From assembly GCF_900090315.1 (NCBI RefSeq), contig NZ_FMHZ01000002.1:496001-560000 (forward strand): a stretch of DNA of 64,000 nt, in the 5' to 3' direction. This document shows positions 19,320-28,051 of this stretch, piece by piece; the stretch's first letter is position 1; every line of letters begins with the position of its first letter. Below the pieces are notes generated by a model, which was given only the letters and a program-made list of their open reading frames with translations, made no database searches and was not told the DNA's origin. The stretch comes from Micromonospora citrea (lineage in GTDB: Bacteria > Actinomycetota > Actinomycetes > Mycobacteriales > Micromonosporaceae). A program made the translations under genes and the position numbers.

Positions 19320-21440
19320 TCACGGCGGGGTGGGTCCAGCCGGCGGCGGGCCCTCCGTGATGGTCAGGGTGCCGTCGGTGAGCCCGGCCACAGCGCGACG
19401 GCTGAGGTCGTCGAGCAGGTCGAGCTCACGGCGGGCAAGGTTACGGCGCGCCTCCACCGCCGCGAGCAGCGCGTCGAGGCGCGCCACGTCGGCGGGAGGC
19501 AGCAGCGGAAGTTGCAGGTCAGCCAGCCGGGTCGCGACGCGGACGGCGCCGCTGGGCCGCTGTTTCTGTACGGCGTTGACCAGTACTTCCAGCACCCGGG
19601 GGGTGAACCGGTCACGACCGTCCGGCAGGATGCGTAGGACCCGCGTCGGATAGTCGACAACCGAGAATCCCGGCTCGTCGTGGTATGCCCGCAGTCGGGG
19701 CGTCACCGTCACCAGGACGTCGCCGGGTTCGGTCAGCCGGGCACGGGGATAGCGCTGCGCGAAGAGGGCCCGGTCGATCCGGCGGGCGCCGATCCGGGCG
19801 CCGGCGGTCAACTCCGGCGGCCCGATCACGGGGTTGTGGCCGTCGGTGCCGACGTGGTCGGCGGCGATCCGGCTGCCTTTGAGCAGGGCGAGATGACCGT
19901 CCCGGACGAGCGCGGCGATGGACTTCGTCGGCGCGCGCTGGATGTCGTCCCGCGCGCCCACGTGGGCGCGCAGCCGGGGGCGCGGATCGGCCAGCCGGTC
20001 GAGCTCCGCCTCCGTGTCGGCCAGCTCCGCGACCGTCACCCGTCCGTCCCGTGTCAGGTCACGCAGCGTGGCGGGCCGGCGCGCGGTCAGCGGGCGTCGA
20101 GGCACCGTCAGGTCCGCGATCCGCACCTGACTGGCGTACGCCCGAAGGTGCTGGTCGGGCCGGTGACCCTCGCGCCGCCAGGTGGCGACGTCGACGACCA
20201 GGTTCTCGACCACGTTGTCGGTGAGCGGCCGATCGGAGACGTCCGCCAGCAGGACCCGCCCCTGCCACTCGGGCGCCTCCTCGTGCCTGAGCACCCACAG
20301 CGCGCTCTGGTAGCCCGGTCGGAAGGGCATGATTCCGCCGGGAAGCTGGACGACTGCCTCGACCCTGCCGGTGGCCAGCAGCTCGTTGCGGGAGCGGGCG
20401 GCCGGCCTGTAGGGCGGCAGTGCGCCGACGAGCAGCTCGGCGGGGCCGAACACCACGGCGGTCTGCCCCGGCGCGAGCGCCCTGGTCAGCTCGGCGAGCT
20501 CGGCGAAGGGGTCGAGATCGGTGCGCGCCTCGGCCGGCTGGTAGGGCAGCCGCATGAGCACCACGTCGGCGGTGGGCGAGCCCGACGGTCGGCCCGCGGC
20601 GATGTCGAGCTGCCAACTGCCTCGCGAGACGCCGTGCACCACCAGCCGGCGGCGGGCGAGGCGCGCCAGCAACGGGTCGGCCTCGGCGGCGAACATGACC
20701 GGCTCGTGCTCCCCGAGTGCGTGCCGGGCTGCCATCAGCAGGTCACCCGTGCCCGCGTGCGGATCGGCGACCTGGACGAGACCGTGCAGATCCGCGTGCT
20801 CCCGCACGCCGGAGAGCTCGACCATCAGACGAGCCAGTTGCGGAACGACCGCGTCCTCGTAGAGCCGCGGCACGCCGAAGCGGTGCCGGGCGGCGAGCAC
20901 CCGCTCGTATGCCTGGGCGGTGCCCCATGCTGCCTCGATCAGCTCGTCCACCACCTCGGCCAGCCACGCCGCGTCCGGCGGCAGTGCCTCGATCTCCGAC
21001 CGGAGCAACTCGTTGTCCCAGTCGGCCTCGGTGGCGCGCTCACGAAGTGCCTCTACGACGTGCCGGTCGGTGAAGCCGTCGGGACGTAGCGGCTCGTCGT
21101 CGAGGTGGTGCAGGCAGATCAGCGCGGTCGTGGCGCTGACCAGGTCCTCCGGAGTGAGGGCCCGACGCCGGCCGACGCCTGACGACATCCCCGTCTGGAG
21201 TGCCAGACACGAGAGCACATGAAGTCGGAGGTCCGGCTCGATGGACCGACGCTCGGCGCGACCGGTGTCGACCAGCCAGTCGACGACTTCGCGAGCCTTG
21301 AACAGTGGCCGCCCGCGGTCCGTCTGCGCCGGGGCGGGGAAACCCGGATAGCGGCGACGCCACGTGGTGACCACGGGGCGTTGCACCCCGGCCAGCTCGG
21401 CGATCTCGGACAGCGAGATGAGGTCCGTGGCACCGGCCAT
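19320..21440 (-). CDS. HTH / degenerate N6-methylase / HsdS-like fusion, first gene of the type I operon
   Basis: A 706-residue three-part protein. Residues ~8-58 are a MerR/excisionase-like helix-turn-helix ([29 protein letters not shown] ... [10 protein letters not shown]). Residues ~190-450 follow the HsdM plan: SAM motif I is kept ([11 protein letters not shown], 225-235), but the catalytic motif IV, normally DVVLANPPYQ, reads [10 protein letters not shown] (293-301), so the Asn-Pro-Pro-Tyr active site is lost. The last ~200 residues resemble half an HsdS: a recognition-like domain ([21 protein letters not shown]) and a terminal helix ([28 protein letters not shown]). It probably binds DNA and SAM without methylating, perhaps as a regulator or sensor for the R-M complex. 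It precedes hsdM with almost no gap. Confidence 0.8.
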   Translation of the reverse strand: MAGATDLISLSEIAELAGVQRPVVTTWRRRYPGFPAPAQTDRGRPLFKAREVVDWLVDTGRAERRSIEPDLRLHVLSCLALQTGMSSGVGRRRALTPEDLVSATTALICLHHLDDEPLRPDGFTDRHVVEALRERATEADWDNELLRSEIEALPPDAAWLAEVVDELIEAAWGTAQAYERVLAARHRFGVPRLYEDAVVPQLARLMVELSGVREHADLHGLVQVADPHAGTGDLLMAARHALGEHEPVMFAAEADPLLARLARRRLVVHGVSRGSWQLDIAAGRPSGSPTADVVLMRLPYQPAEARTDLDPFAELAELTRALAPGQTAVVFGPAELLVGALPPYRPAARSRNELLATGRVEAVVQLPGGIMPFRPGYQSALWVLRHEEAPEWQGRVLLADVSDRPLTDNVVENLVVDVATWRREGHRPDQHLRAYASQVRIADLTVPRRPLTARRPATLRDLTRDGRVTVAELADTEAELDRLADPRPRLRAHVGARDDIQRAPTKSIAALVRDGHLALLKGSRIAADHVGTDGHNPVIGPPELTAGARIGARRIDRALFAQRYPRARLTEPGDVLVTVTPRLRAYHDEPGFSVVDYPTRVLRILPDGRDRFTPRVLEVLVNAVQKQRPSGAVRVATRLADLQLPLLPPADVARLDALLAAVEARRNLARRELDLLDDLSRRAVAGLTDGTLTITEGPPPAGPTPP

Positions 21441-21521
21441 TGGTCACCTCCTTGCACTCGACGATCACGCGGGTGGTTGGGTCGACAGTAGATGTCGGAA
21501 CGACTCTTTTCCAGCCCTGCA

Positions 21522-21541
21522 TTGATAACCCGGGTTATCAA
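21522..21541. promoter_or_regulatory. Perfect 20-bp palindrome, candidate operator of the restriction operon
   Basis: TTGATAACCCGGGTTATCAA is a perfect palindrome in an AT-richer part of the divergent gap between the restriction operon (start 21440) and the lipoprotein gene (start 21655). It is 81 bp upstream of the first restriction gene, whose product carries an N-terminal helix-turn-helix, so autoregulation is plausible. The binding protein is not known. Confidence 0.55.
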
Positions 21542-21654
21542 CGCTTGCGTCGCTGCGTGCTGGCCTTCGCCTGCAATGGGCTGCTGTGATTCATCGGCAT
21601 CAGCGAGCGGCCGATCCCCGAGCCGCCGCATCCCTTCTGCAATCGGAGCTCATC

Positions 21655-22188
21655 ATGCGTAGGACGACCGCCCTTGCTCTGGCCGCCGCTGCCCTCGTGG
21701 CGTTCGGCTGCAGCGCCGGCTCCACCGACGAGACCAGCAGCTCGGGCGGTGGCGACGGTGCCGCCAAGGGCGAGGAGAAGGCGGCGAAGACCGCCAAGAT
21801 CGGCCAGCCTGCCCGGGACGGGAAGTTCGAGTTCACGGTGAAGTCGTCCAAGTGCGGCGTCGCCAAGGTCGGCGACAGCGTGCTCGGCGAGAAGGCGCAG
21901 GGCCAGTTCTGCCTGGTCACGATCAACGTCAAGAACATCGGCAAGGAAGCCCAGATGTTCGACGGCAGCAGCCAGAAGGCGTACGCGGCCGACGGCACCG
22001 AGTACTCCTCCGACACCGGCGCCGCCATCTACGCCAACAAGAACGCCGAGACGTTCCTCAACGACATCAACCCCGGCAACCAGGTCACGGGGGTCGTGGT
22101 CTTCGACATCCCGAAGAACGTCAAGCTCGCCAAGCTCGAGCTGCACGACTCGCCGTTCTCCGGCGGCGTCACCGTCGCCCTGAGCTGA
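21655..22188 (+). CDS. DUF4352-type lipoprotein
   Basis: A 177-residue protein with an N-terminal lipoprotein signal: MRRTTALALAAAALVAFGC, with the lipobox Cys at residue 19. The ATG at 21655 follows GGAG. After a Ser/Gly/Lys-rich tether, the domain (GKFEFTVKSSKCGV, FCLVTINVKNIGKEAQMF, YAADGTEYSSDT, VTGVVVFDIPKNVKLAKLELHDS) matches the DUF4352/telomeric-repeat-like immunoglobulin fold. It should be anchored to the outer face of the cell membrane. Function unknown; it is followed by a terminator and seems to be a single-gene unit. Confidence 0.85.
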   Translation: MRRTTALALAAAALVAFGCSAGSTDETSSSGGGDGAAKGEEKAAKTAKIGQPARDGKFEFTVKSSKCGVAKVGDSVLGEKAQGQFCLVTINVKNIGKEAQMFDGSSQKAYAADGTEYSSDTGAAIYANKNAETFLNDINPGNQVTGVVVFDIPKNVKLAKLELHDSPFSGGVTVALS

Positions 22189-22194
22189 CTCCTC

Positions 22195-22232
22195 GCGCCA
22201 GGGGCGGGCCCCGCGAAGCCCGCCCTCGGCGC
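22195..22232 (+). terminator. Hairpin terminator after the lipoprotein gene
   Basis: A 15-bp GC-rich stem (22195-22209 with 22218-22232, two mismatches) and an eight-base loop, starting seven bases after the stop codon. Confidence 0.7.
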
Positions 22233-22284
22233 ACCACGCGTCCCCGCCAACTGCCAGCACAGGTCTCTACGCGAGGAGATTGAG

Positions 22285-24045
22285 ATGCGCGGTGCGACGG
22301 GCCGGATCTCGTCCGGCTCCATCACCCGCCCCGCAGGCCGGAAGGACCCCCGCCGGCCCGGCCCTGAGCAGCCCACCCTGTTCGACGTCCCCGCCCCACC
22401 CGGCCCGCCCGGCACCTACCCCACCACCATCTATCGCCTTCGGGTTTCCGCCACCCCGGAGGGCCTGCAGGAGGCACTCAACCTTCGCTACCTGACCGAG
22501 AACGGCTTCGAGCCGTCGCCGCGACAGGTCGCCGGCGCACCCGCGCTGCTGGTGCACGGCACGGTGCCCCGCCTGCGCGCCGAGTGGTGCGACATCCTCG
22601 CCGGGCTGACCGGCGGGGAGGTCGAACTCGGCTACAGCAGCGGTGGCGGGGCGCTGCTGCTGGCCGTCGACGACCGCGTGTACGCGCTGACCTACGGGAC
22701 CCTCGGCCGCCACATGGTCGAGCAGGAGGTGATCGACCGGACGTTCGGCGTGTCCTTCGCCGTACGGGCGCTGGTGCCGAGCGACATCCGGCAGGTCCGC
22801 CGACGGGTCGTAGGTGCCAGCGGGCGGGTGGACCGCAGCTTCGTCCCCGCCGGCCAGCCCATCTGGAAGTACGGCATCGACAAGTGGGGCGAGATCGTCG
22901 GCCAGGTTTGCGGCTACACGGACAATCCGCAGCTGACCGTCTGCCGGCGCAGCGGCAAGCCCGCCCGGATCGACGGTGGCGACGCCCTGCACATCCACGT
23001 ATGTGTCGAGCCCGCCGGGCTCCTCGCGGACCTGCGGGAGATCGAGCGAGTCTGCCAGGAGGAGTCGCCCCTGGCCGACCTGGAGTTCATCACCCAGATC
23101 CGACCGGTGCCGCCATCGGACGCGCGCATGCCGGACCTCATCGGCGCCCTGGACGAGCGGTTGGCGCTCGTCGATCCGCCTGCCCTCGGCGTGGCGGTGC
23201 CCGGCAACCTGATCGGCGACATCGAGCGCGCCGCGTCGTACGTGATCCAGGTTCCGAAGTCCGGCCTGGCCCCGACCTTGACCGACGAGCTGGACCTGCC
23301 TGCCATCCTCGCCCACACCAACGGCGCGCTGGACGGCGACCGGTGGAACGGACTGCGCAACGGAAGCGTCACGCTCTACGCCGACGCTCACGGTACCGAG
23401 GCGATGGTGAGGACCCGGGCCTACCACTGGATCACGGCAGAGGTGGCCGTCGGCACCAGTCACCTGCTGCTCCACGAGGGCGACTGGTATGAGATCGGCG
23501 ACCGGCACCGAGACTTCCTGCGCCGGGAGATCGCCGAGATCCTGGCCCGGCCCTCCGACGTCGCGTTGCCGCCCTGGACCAGCGACCTCAAGGACGAGGA
23601 CGCCTACAACCGGGCCGCAGCCCACCGTGACCCGAAGCTGGTGCTGCTGGACAAGAAACTGCTCCGGACGGCCCAACACCGGCGCGGCATCGAGGCGTGC
23701 GACCTGCTCGGCCCATCCGGCGAGCTGATTCACGTCAAGCGTGCGAAGAGCAGCGCCCCGCTGAGCCACCTCTTCGCCCAGGGCATCGTCTCCTACGAGG
23801 CGCTGCGCTATCAGGAAGACGCGCGCGCCAGGTTCCTCGACGTCGTGCGGCGACAGCCGAACGGACGTGATCTGAGCCCGGACTTCCGCCCCACCAAGGT
23901 CGTCTACGCCATCGCGCTCGACGCCGGCCGTGCGATCACCGTCGGCTCGCTCTTCACCTTCGCCCAGGTCGCGCTCTATCAAGCGATGAAGTCGCTGCGG
24001 AACGAGGGTGTCGAGGTCGAGGTCGTCGGCATCCCATCCGCCTGA
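22285..24045 (+). CDS. DUF6119 family (TIGR04141, sporadically distributed) protein
   Basis: A 586-residue soluble protein starting at an ATG after GAGGAG. Sequence typical of the family: a short beta-rich start (TTIYRLRVSATPEGLQEAL), YALTYGTLGRHMVEQEVIDRTFGVSFAVR, and later GSVTLYADAHGTEAMV and LLHEGDWYEIGD, then CDLLGPSGELIHVKRAKSSAPLSHLFAQG. The family occurs patchily in bacteria, often close to restriction-modification or mobile genes; no activity is established. The VKRAKSSAPLSHL segment resembles the core of a nuclease-like or DNA-binding fold, but I cannot assign catalytic residues. It sits directly beside the type I operon in the opposite direction. Confidence 0.8.
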   Translation: MRGATGRISSGSITRPAGRKDPRRPGPEQPTLFDVPAPPGPPGTYPTTIYRLRVSATPEGLQEALNLRYLTENGFEPSPRQVAGAPALLVHGTVPRLRAEWCDILAGLTGGEVELGYSSGGGALLLAVDDRVYALTYGTLGRHMVEQEVIDRTFGVSFAVRALVPSDIRQVRRRVVGASGRVDRSFVPAGQPIWKYGIDKWGEIVGQVCGYTDNPQLTVCRRSGKPARIDGGDALHIHVCVEPAGLLADLREIERVCQEESPLADLEFITQIRPVPPSDARMPDLIGALDERLALVDPPALGVAVPGNLIGDIERAASYVIQVPKSGLAPTLTDELDLPAILAHTNGALDGDRWNGLRNGSVTLYADAHGTEAMVRTRAYHWITAEVAVGTSHLLLHEGDWYEIGDRHRDFLRREIAEILARPSDVALPPWTSDLKDEDAYNRAAAHRDPKLVLLDKKLLRTAQHRRGIEACDLLGPSGELIHVKRAKSSAPLSHLFAQGIVSYEALRYQEDARARFLDVVRRQPNGRDLSPDFRPTKVVYAIALDAGRAITVGSLFTFAQVALYQAMKSLRNEGVEVEVVGIPSA

Positions 24046-24119
24046 TCCGTCCACGACATCAGCTCCACAGCGTCCCGCTGACTCAGCCGCCCCACCACCG
24101 CCTCGACGAGGAGAGAACC

Positions 24120-24737
24120 ATGACCGAGCCCCAGGCCCAGCCGGAACCGCAGCCCGCGCCCCAGACCCACCCCGAGGCGACGGACACCGCCGACCCGCAG
24201 ACCGCCCCGCGGAAGAAGCCCCAGGTCCGATGGATCATCGCCGGCGTCGCCGTGCTGGTCCTGCTGCTCTGCTTCGGTGGCTGCGGCGCGCTGCTGGCCA
24301 CGACCAGCGGTGACGAGCCGGTCGCCGGCAAGACCGTCGCCTCCGCCGCACCGCAGGCGCACCCCGCCACGTCCGCCGCCACCACCACCGCCGCCGCCAC
24401 GACCGCGCCCGCCACGACCGCGCCGCCCGTTCCCGCCTACGGCACGCCGACGAAGAGCGACTTCATGCTCAAGGTCAAGATCCTGAAGAAGAAGTGCTTC
24501 GGCAGCGCCGGCTGCAACATCACCTACCGGATCGACGTGACGTACACCGGCGACGTCGACCTGGACCCGTCCAAGACGTACGAGGTGACGTACCAGGTCA
24601 AGGGCGCCGAAGACCCGATCATCAACACCTTCGAGGTGTCGGGCGACTCCGCGTCGGTGCAGCAGGAGGAGACGGCCGGCACGAAGCGTTCCGGCGACAA
24701 GCTGACCGCCGTCGTCACCGACGTCTCCGAGCTCTAG
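24120..24737 (+). CDS. Single-pass membrane protein with extracellular domain
   Basis: A 205-residue protein preceded by GAGGAGAGAACC. Residues 1-37 are Pro/Gln/Thr-rich and cytoplasmic, residues ~38-60 (WIIAGVAVLVLLLCFGGCGALLA) form one membrane span, residues ~70-110 are an Ala/Thr-rich spacer, and the rest is a beta-rich extracellular domain with one possible disulphide pair (KCFGSAGC) and ITYRIDVTYTGDVDLD. The layout resembles MmpS-like or DUF4352-like membrane-anchored immunoglobulin proteins. Function unknown. It runs with the RNase H-like gene (nine-base gap). Confidence 0.75.
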   Translation: MTEPQAQPEPQPAPQTHPEATDTADPQTAPRKKPQVRWIIAGVAVLVLLLCFGGCGALLATTSGDEPVAGKTVASAAPQAHPATSAATTTAAATTAPATTAPPVPAYGTPTKSDFMLKVKILKKKCFGSAGCNITYRIDVTYTGDVDLDPSKTYEVTYQVKGAEDPIINTFEVSGDSASVQQEETAGTKRSGDKLTAVVTDVSEL

Positions 24738-24746
24738 GGAGGCGAC

Positions 24747-25562
24747 GTGCGTCCCGACGAGTTCCTGCGCGCCCTGGACCTGCTGCCCGACCCCCTGCGC
24801 GACCGTGCCGTCGCGTTGCGCGCCTACGCCCGCGCCACCCGCTGCGAGGGCTGCCAGCGGATCGGCGACGCCGTGCGGCTGGCCCTCACCGCCGCCCACT
24901 ACGACGAACTCGGCTCGGCCCGACAACTGCTCGACACGGCGGAACAGCAGGCCGCCCGGCACGAGGTCCACCGCCCGCAGCCGAGCTCCGAACGCGGTCG
25001 CGGCCGGGTCGGCCGCTGGGCGGAGACGTCCTCGGCCGTGGTCGCCGCGACCGACGCGAGCTGGAAGGGACGTGCCGGCGGCATCGGGTACGTCGTCAGC
25101 GACGGCCACTACGGCCTGCGCGGTCGGGGCACCGGCCGGCTGGACCCGACGGGCGCCTCGCGCGTCCTGATCAACGAGCTGCGGGCGGTCGACTTCCTGC
25201 TGTCCGCGTACGACGAGGCGCCGGCCGGCATGACCGTGCTGCTGGACAGCCTGGCCGCCCTGCGCTATCTGCACCGCTGGCAGGGCGGCGAGACCGGCGC
25301 CATGCCGGCCGGCTACAGCCTCCGGCCGCGCCGCTGGGCCGACCAGCCGACGCTGGTGCGCCTCGCCGAGTGTGTGGCCCGGCGGCCGGATCTGTCCTTC
25401 GCCCACGTCAAGGGGCACAGCGGCCACGCCCTCAACGAGGCCGCCGACGGCCTGTCCCACATGGCGCGCCGGCGGCTCGGCGAGTCCTTCGACGTACGCC
25501 CCCGGGCGCACGCCCTCGTCGACGCCTTCCTGCGGGACTGGCACACGAGCGTCGCGCGCTGA
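24747..25562 (+). CDS. RNase H-like protein with N-terminal Cys-containing extension
   Basis: A 271-residue protein; the GTG follows GGAGG. Residues ~97-240 have the RNase HI fold with all four acidic catalytic positions: ATDASWKG (Asp103), NELRAV (Glu144), LLDSLAAL (Asp167) and HVKGHSGHALNEAADGLSHMA (His224, Asp234). It should cleave the RNA strand of RNA-DNA hybrids. The 95-residue N-terminal extension includes CEGC (residues 33-36) and helical repeats, unlike housekeeping RnhA. Its place beside the restriction/DUF6119 region suggests an accessory or defence-related RNase H, which is inference. Confidence 0.85.
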   Translation: MRPDEFLRALDLLPDPLRDRAVALRAYARATRCEGCQRIGDAVRLALTAAHYDELGSARQLLDTAEQQAARHEVHRPQPSSERGRGRVGRWAETSSAVVAATDASWKGRAGGIGYVVSDGHYGLRGRGTGRLDPTGASRVLINELRAVDFLLSAYDEAPAGMTVLLDSLAALRYLHRWQGGETGAMPAGYSLRPRRWADQPTLVRLAECVARRPDLSFAHVKGHSGHALNEAADGLSHMARRRLGESFDVRPRAHALVDAFLRDWHTSVAR

Positions 25563-25615
25563 CCGCACCAGCAGCCCGCCCCGTCCGGCTCCTCCGGCCC
25601 TTCCGGCTCGTCCGG

Positions 25616-26611
25616 TCAGTCGGGTCCGTCCGGGCGCTCCGGGCCGGCCGGGCGGTGGCCGAGGGCGGGCGGGAAGGCCAGCAGCAACGCCATCCCGAGG
25701 CCGGCGAGCACCCCGGACAGCGAGTAGAGCACGTCGGAGTCGGCGCTGTTGATGGCGGTGTTGCCGGCCAGCGCGGTCAGCGGCGCGCCCGGGTTGAGGG
25801 GCAGGGTGCCGATGACCACGATCAGCAGCATCGCGTACGGGCCGAGCAGGGCCGCCAGGGCGGCGAGGGCGTGCCACCGCCAGACCGGCCGCCCGTCCGG
25901 CCAGTCCCAGGCCAGCAGGGTGACCCCGGTCAGCAGCACCGCGCCGAGCAGCACTCCGGGCAGGATCCGCGGGCCGGGCGGCACCGCCCGCACCAGCAGG
26001 ACCGCGGCGGCGGCCGCCGCGCCGATCCCGACCGCCAGCCGCTGTCGGGCCGGGTGCCGCCCCGGGGCCGCCGCCAGCGCGCAACCGAGGGTCAGGGCGA
26101 GCAGCAGCAGGCTGGTGACGACAGCCGCCGGGTTCAGTTCCGGCTCCCGGTCGGTCGGTGACTCGATGCCCGCGGCGATCAGCACCGACACTCCGGTAAC
26201 GCAGGCGGTGGCGACCAGCGCCCGCCGATCGCGGTCACCGCGCTGCCGGCGTACGGCGAGGGCGGCGGCACCGGCGACGGCCGCGCAGCCGGCGACGGCG
26301 AGCAGCACGGTGAAACCCGCGCCGGTGGGGTCGGCCCGGTCCACGGCCACGTCGGCGGCCAGCCACGCGCCGCCCAGCAGCACCGCCGCAACGCTCCACC
26401 GGCGGTTGCCGCCACCGGCCAGCACGAGCCCCGCCACGGCCCCGACGATCGCGACGAAGCGCAGGTCGCGGGCCCAGTAGGCGTTGTTGCCGCGCAGCGC
26501 CTCGGGCCACGGCCCGACCTGTTCCGTCAGCGGTTGCAGGACGGTCATGCCGAGCGCCCAGAGCACCGCGGCGACCGCGGCGAGGAGAAGTCCGGCAGGA
26601 CGTACGCGCAT
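25616..26611 (-). CDS. Polytopic membrane protein
   Basis: A 331-residue protein with about ten hydrophobic segments (for example LLLAAVAAVLWALGMTVL, VAIVGAVAGLVLAGG, PYAMLLIVVIGTLPL) and short loops, Arg-rich on the cytoplasmic side. ATG at 26611. No transporter or enzyme motif is recognised; it could be a general integral membrane protein of the cell envelope. It converges with the RNase H-like gene, whose stop is 54 bases away. Confidence 0.75.
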   Translation of the reverse strand: MRVRPAGLLLAAVAAVLWALGMTVLQPLTEQVGPWPEALRGNNAYWARDLRFVAIVGAVAGLVLAGGGNRRWSVAAVLLGGAWLAADVAVDRADPTGAGFTVLLAVAGCAAVAGAAALAVRRQRGDRDRRALVATACVTGVSVLIAAGIESPTDREPELNPAAVVTSLLLLALTLGCALAAAPGRHPARQRLAVGIGAAAAAAVLLVRAVPPGPRILPGVLLGAVLLTGVTLLAWDWPDGRPVWRWHALAALAALLGPYAMLLIVVIGTLPLNPGAPLTALAGNTAINSADSDVLYSLSGVLAGLGMALLLAFPPALGHRPAGPERPDGPD

Positions 26612-26723
26612 GGCCCGCACCCTAGCCGGCCGTTCCCCGACCGGCGGCCCCGCAACGGCCGTGGGCCGCGACCGGCGAACCGGTGTGGGTACGTGACCGC
26701 GGGTGCGGCGCCTGGCCGGGATG

Positions 26724-27818
26724 TCACCGCCGCCAGGAGCGTGGTGGGAACCGCAGGACGCGGTCGTCGTCCGCCGCGGGAACGCCCCGACCGTCCCGGT
26801 TGCTGGTCGTGACCCACAGCGAGCCGTCGGGCGCGTACGCGACGGTGCGCAGCCGCCCGTACGTGCCGACGAGCCGCGCGGTGGGTGTGCCGGCGCGGCC
26901 TGCCCGGTCGAGCGGTACGACCCACAGCCGGTTGCCGCGCAGGGCCGCGACGTAGAGGGTGTTGCCGACGATCGCCGCGCCGCTGGGTGACGCCTCGGCG
27001 GGCGTCCACGTCACGATCGGGTCGCGGAAGCGCGGGTCGCCGGCCGTTCCCTCCACCACCGGCCAGCCGTAGTTGCCGCCCGGCACGACGCGGTTCACCT
27101 CGTCCCGGCGGCTCGCGCCGAACTCGGTGGCGTAGAGCCGGCCGCGCCAGTCCCAGGCGAGGCCCTGCACGTTGCGGTGGCCGAGGCTGTAGACCGGCGA
27201 GCCGGGGATCGGGTTGCCCGAGGGCACGCCGCCGTCCGGCCGGATGCGCAGGATCTTGCCGTTGCGGCTGCCCGGGTCCTGGGCGGTGGACGCCTGTCCG
27301 GCGTCGCCGACGCCCGCGTAGAGCAGACCGTCGGGGCCGAACGCGAGACGTCCGCCGTTGTGCACGTCGGCCCGGGCGAGCCCGGTGAGGACCGGCTGCT
27401 GGGCGTGCGGTGCGGCGAGCCGGAAACGCACGATCCGGTTGTCGACGCTGGAGGTGAAGTAGACGTACACGTGGCCGTCGCATCGGTGGCGAGGCGAGAC
27501 GGCCAACCCCAGCAGCCCGGCCTCGCCCGTCGCGGCGACACCGGAGATCTGCGCGACCTGCTGCGGGGGCGAGCCTCGGCGTACCCGCAGGACCCGTCCG
27601 CTGTTCCGCTCGGTGACCAGGGCGCTGCCGTCGGGCAGGAAGTCCAGCCCCCATGGTGCTTCGAGGCCGGTGGCGACGGTCTCGGGTCGGGTGAAGTCGA
27701 ATCCCCGCCAGCCGTGGGCGGCGCCCTCGCGTACGTGGGCGGTCGCGGGGGTGGGCATTCCGGCGACGCTGGAGCAGACGGCGACGGCCATGCCGGCGAC
27801 GAGAGTGCGTCTTCTCAT
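26724..27818 (-). CDS. Secreted PQQ-dependent sugar dehydrogenase family protein
   Basis: A 364-residue protein. The ATG at 27818 begins a Sec-type signal peptide (MRRRTLVAGMAVAVCSSVAGMPTPATA), so the mature protein is extracellular. The body is the six-bladed propeller of the soluble aldose dehydrogenase family: LEAPWGLDFLPDGSALVTER, GEAGLLGLAVSP, ARADVHNGGRLAFGPDGLLYAGVGD, NGKILRIRPDG, YSLGHRNVQGLAWD and NYGWPVVEG. The conserved His and Asp-x-x-Asn loops for PQQ and calcium look present. It probably oxidises sugars or sugar alcohols outside the cell. A short second copy of part of this gene occurs near 54.2 kb. Confidence 0.88.
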   Translation of the reverse strand: MRRRTLVAGMAVAVCSSVAGMPTPATAHVREGAAHGWRGFDFTRPETVATGLEAPWGLDFLPDGSALVTERNSGRVLRVRRGSPPQQVAQISGVAATGEAGLLGLAVSPRHRCDGHVYVYFTSSVDNRIVRFRLAAPHAQQPVLTGLARADVHNGGRLAFGPDGLLYAGVGDAGQASTAQDPGSRNGKILRIRPDGGVPSGNPIPGSPVYSLGHRNVQGLAWDWRGRLYATEFGASRRDEVNRVVPGGNYGWPVVEGTAGDPRFRDPIVTWTPAEASPSGAAIVGNTLYVAALRGNRLWVVPLDRAGRAGTPTARLVGTYGRLRTVAYAPDGSLWVTTSNRDGRGVPAADDDRVLRFPPRSWRR

Positions 27819-28051
27819 GGCGGACCCCCACGGGTGCTCGGCACACGCCGGCGTCGCCGGCGTCACCCGCGCGGGAAGGGGCAGGGCGGGCGCGACACCA
27901 CTGTCCTCCTCGTACCGTCTCGGGGTCGTCACCGTGGCGACCGCCAGATAGACGTCCACGGCGGTGGTCGCCGACCCGGTCCCCGGTGCTCGCGGCGAGA
28001 GAGGTTCGACTCAGGACAGCCTCGCGGAGTCGACGCACGTACCATTCGATC

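Noticed and set aside
23979..26084. A 701-codon minus-strand frame across DUF6119 end, membrane protein and RNase H genes
   Set aside because: It overlaps three well-supported genes on the other strand and consists of low-complexity Gly/Arg/Ala sequence.
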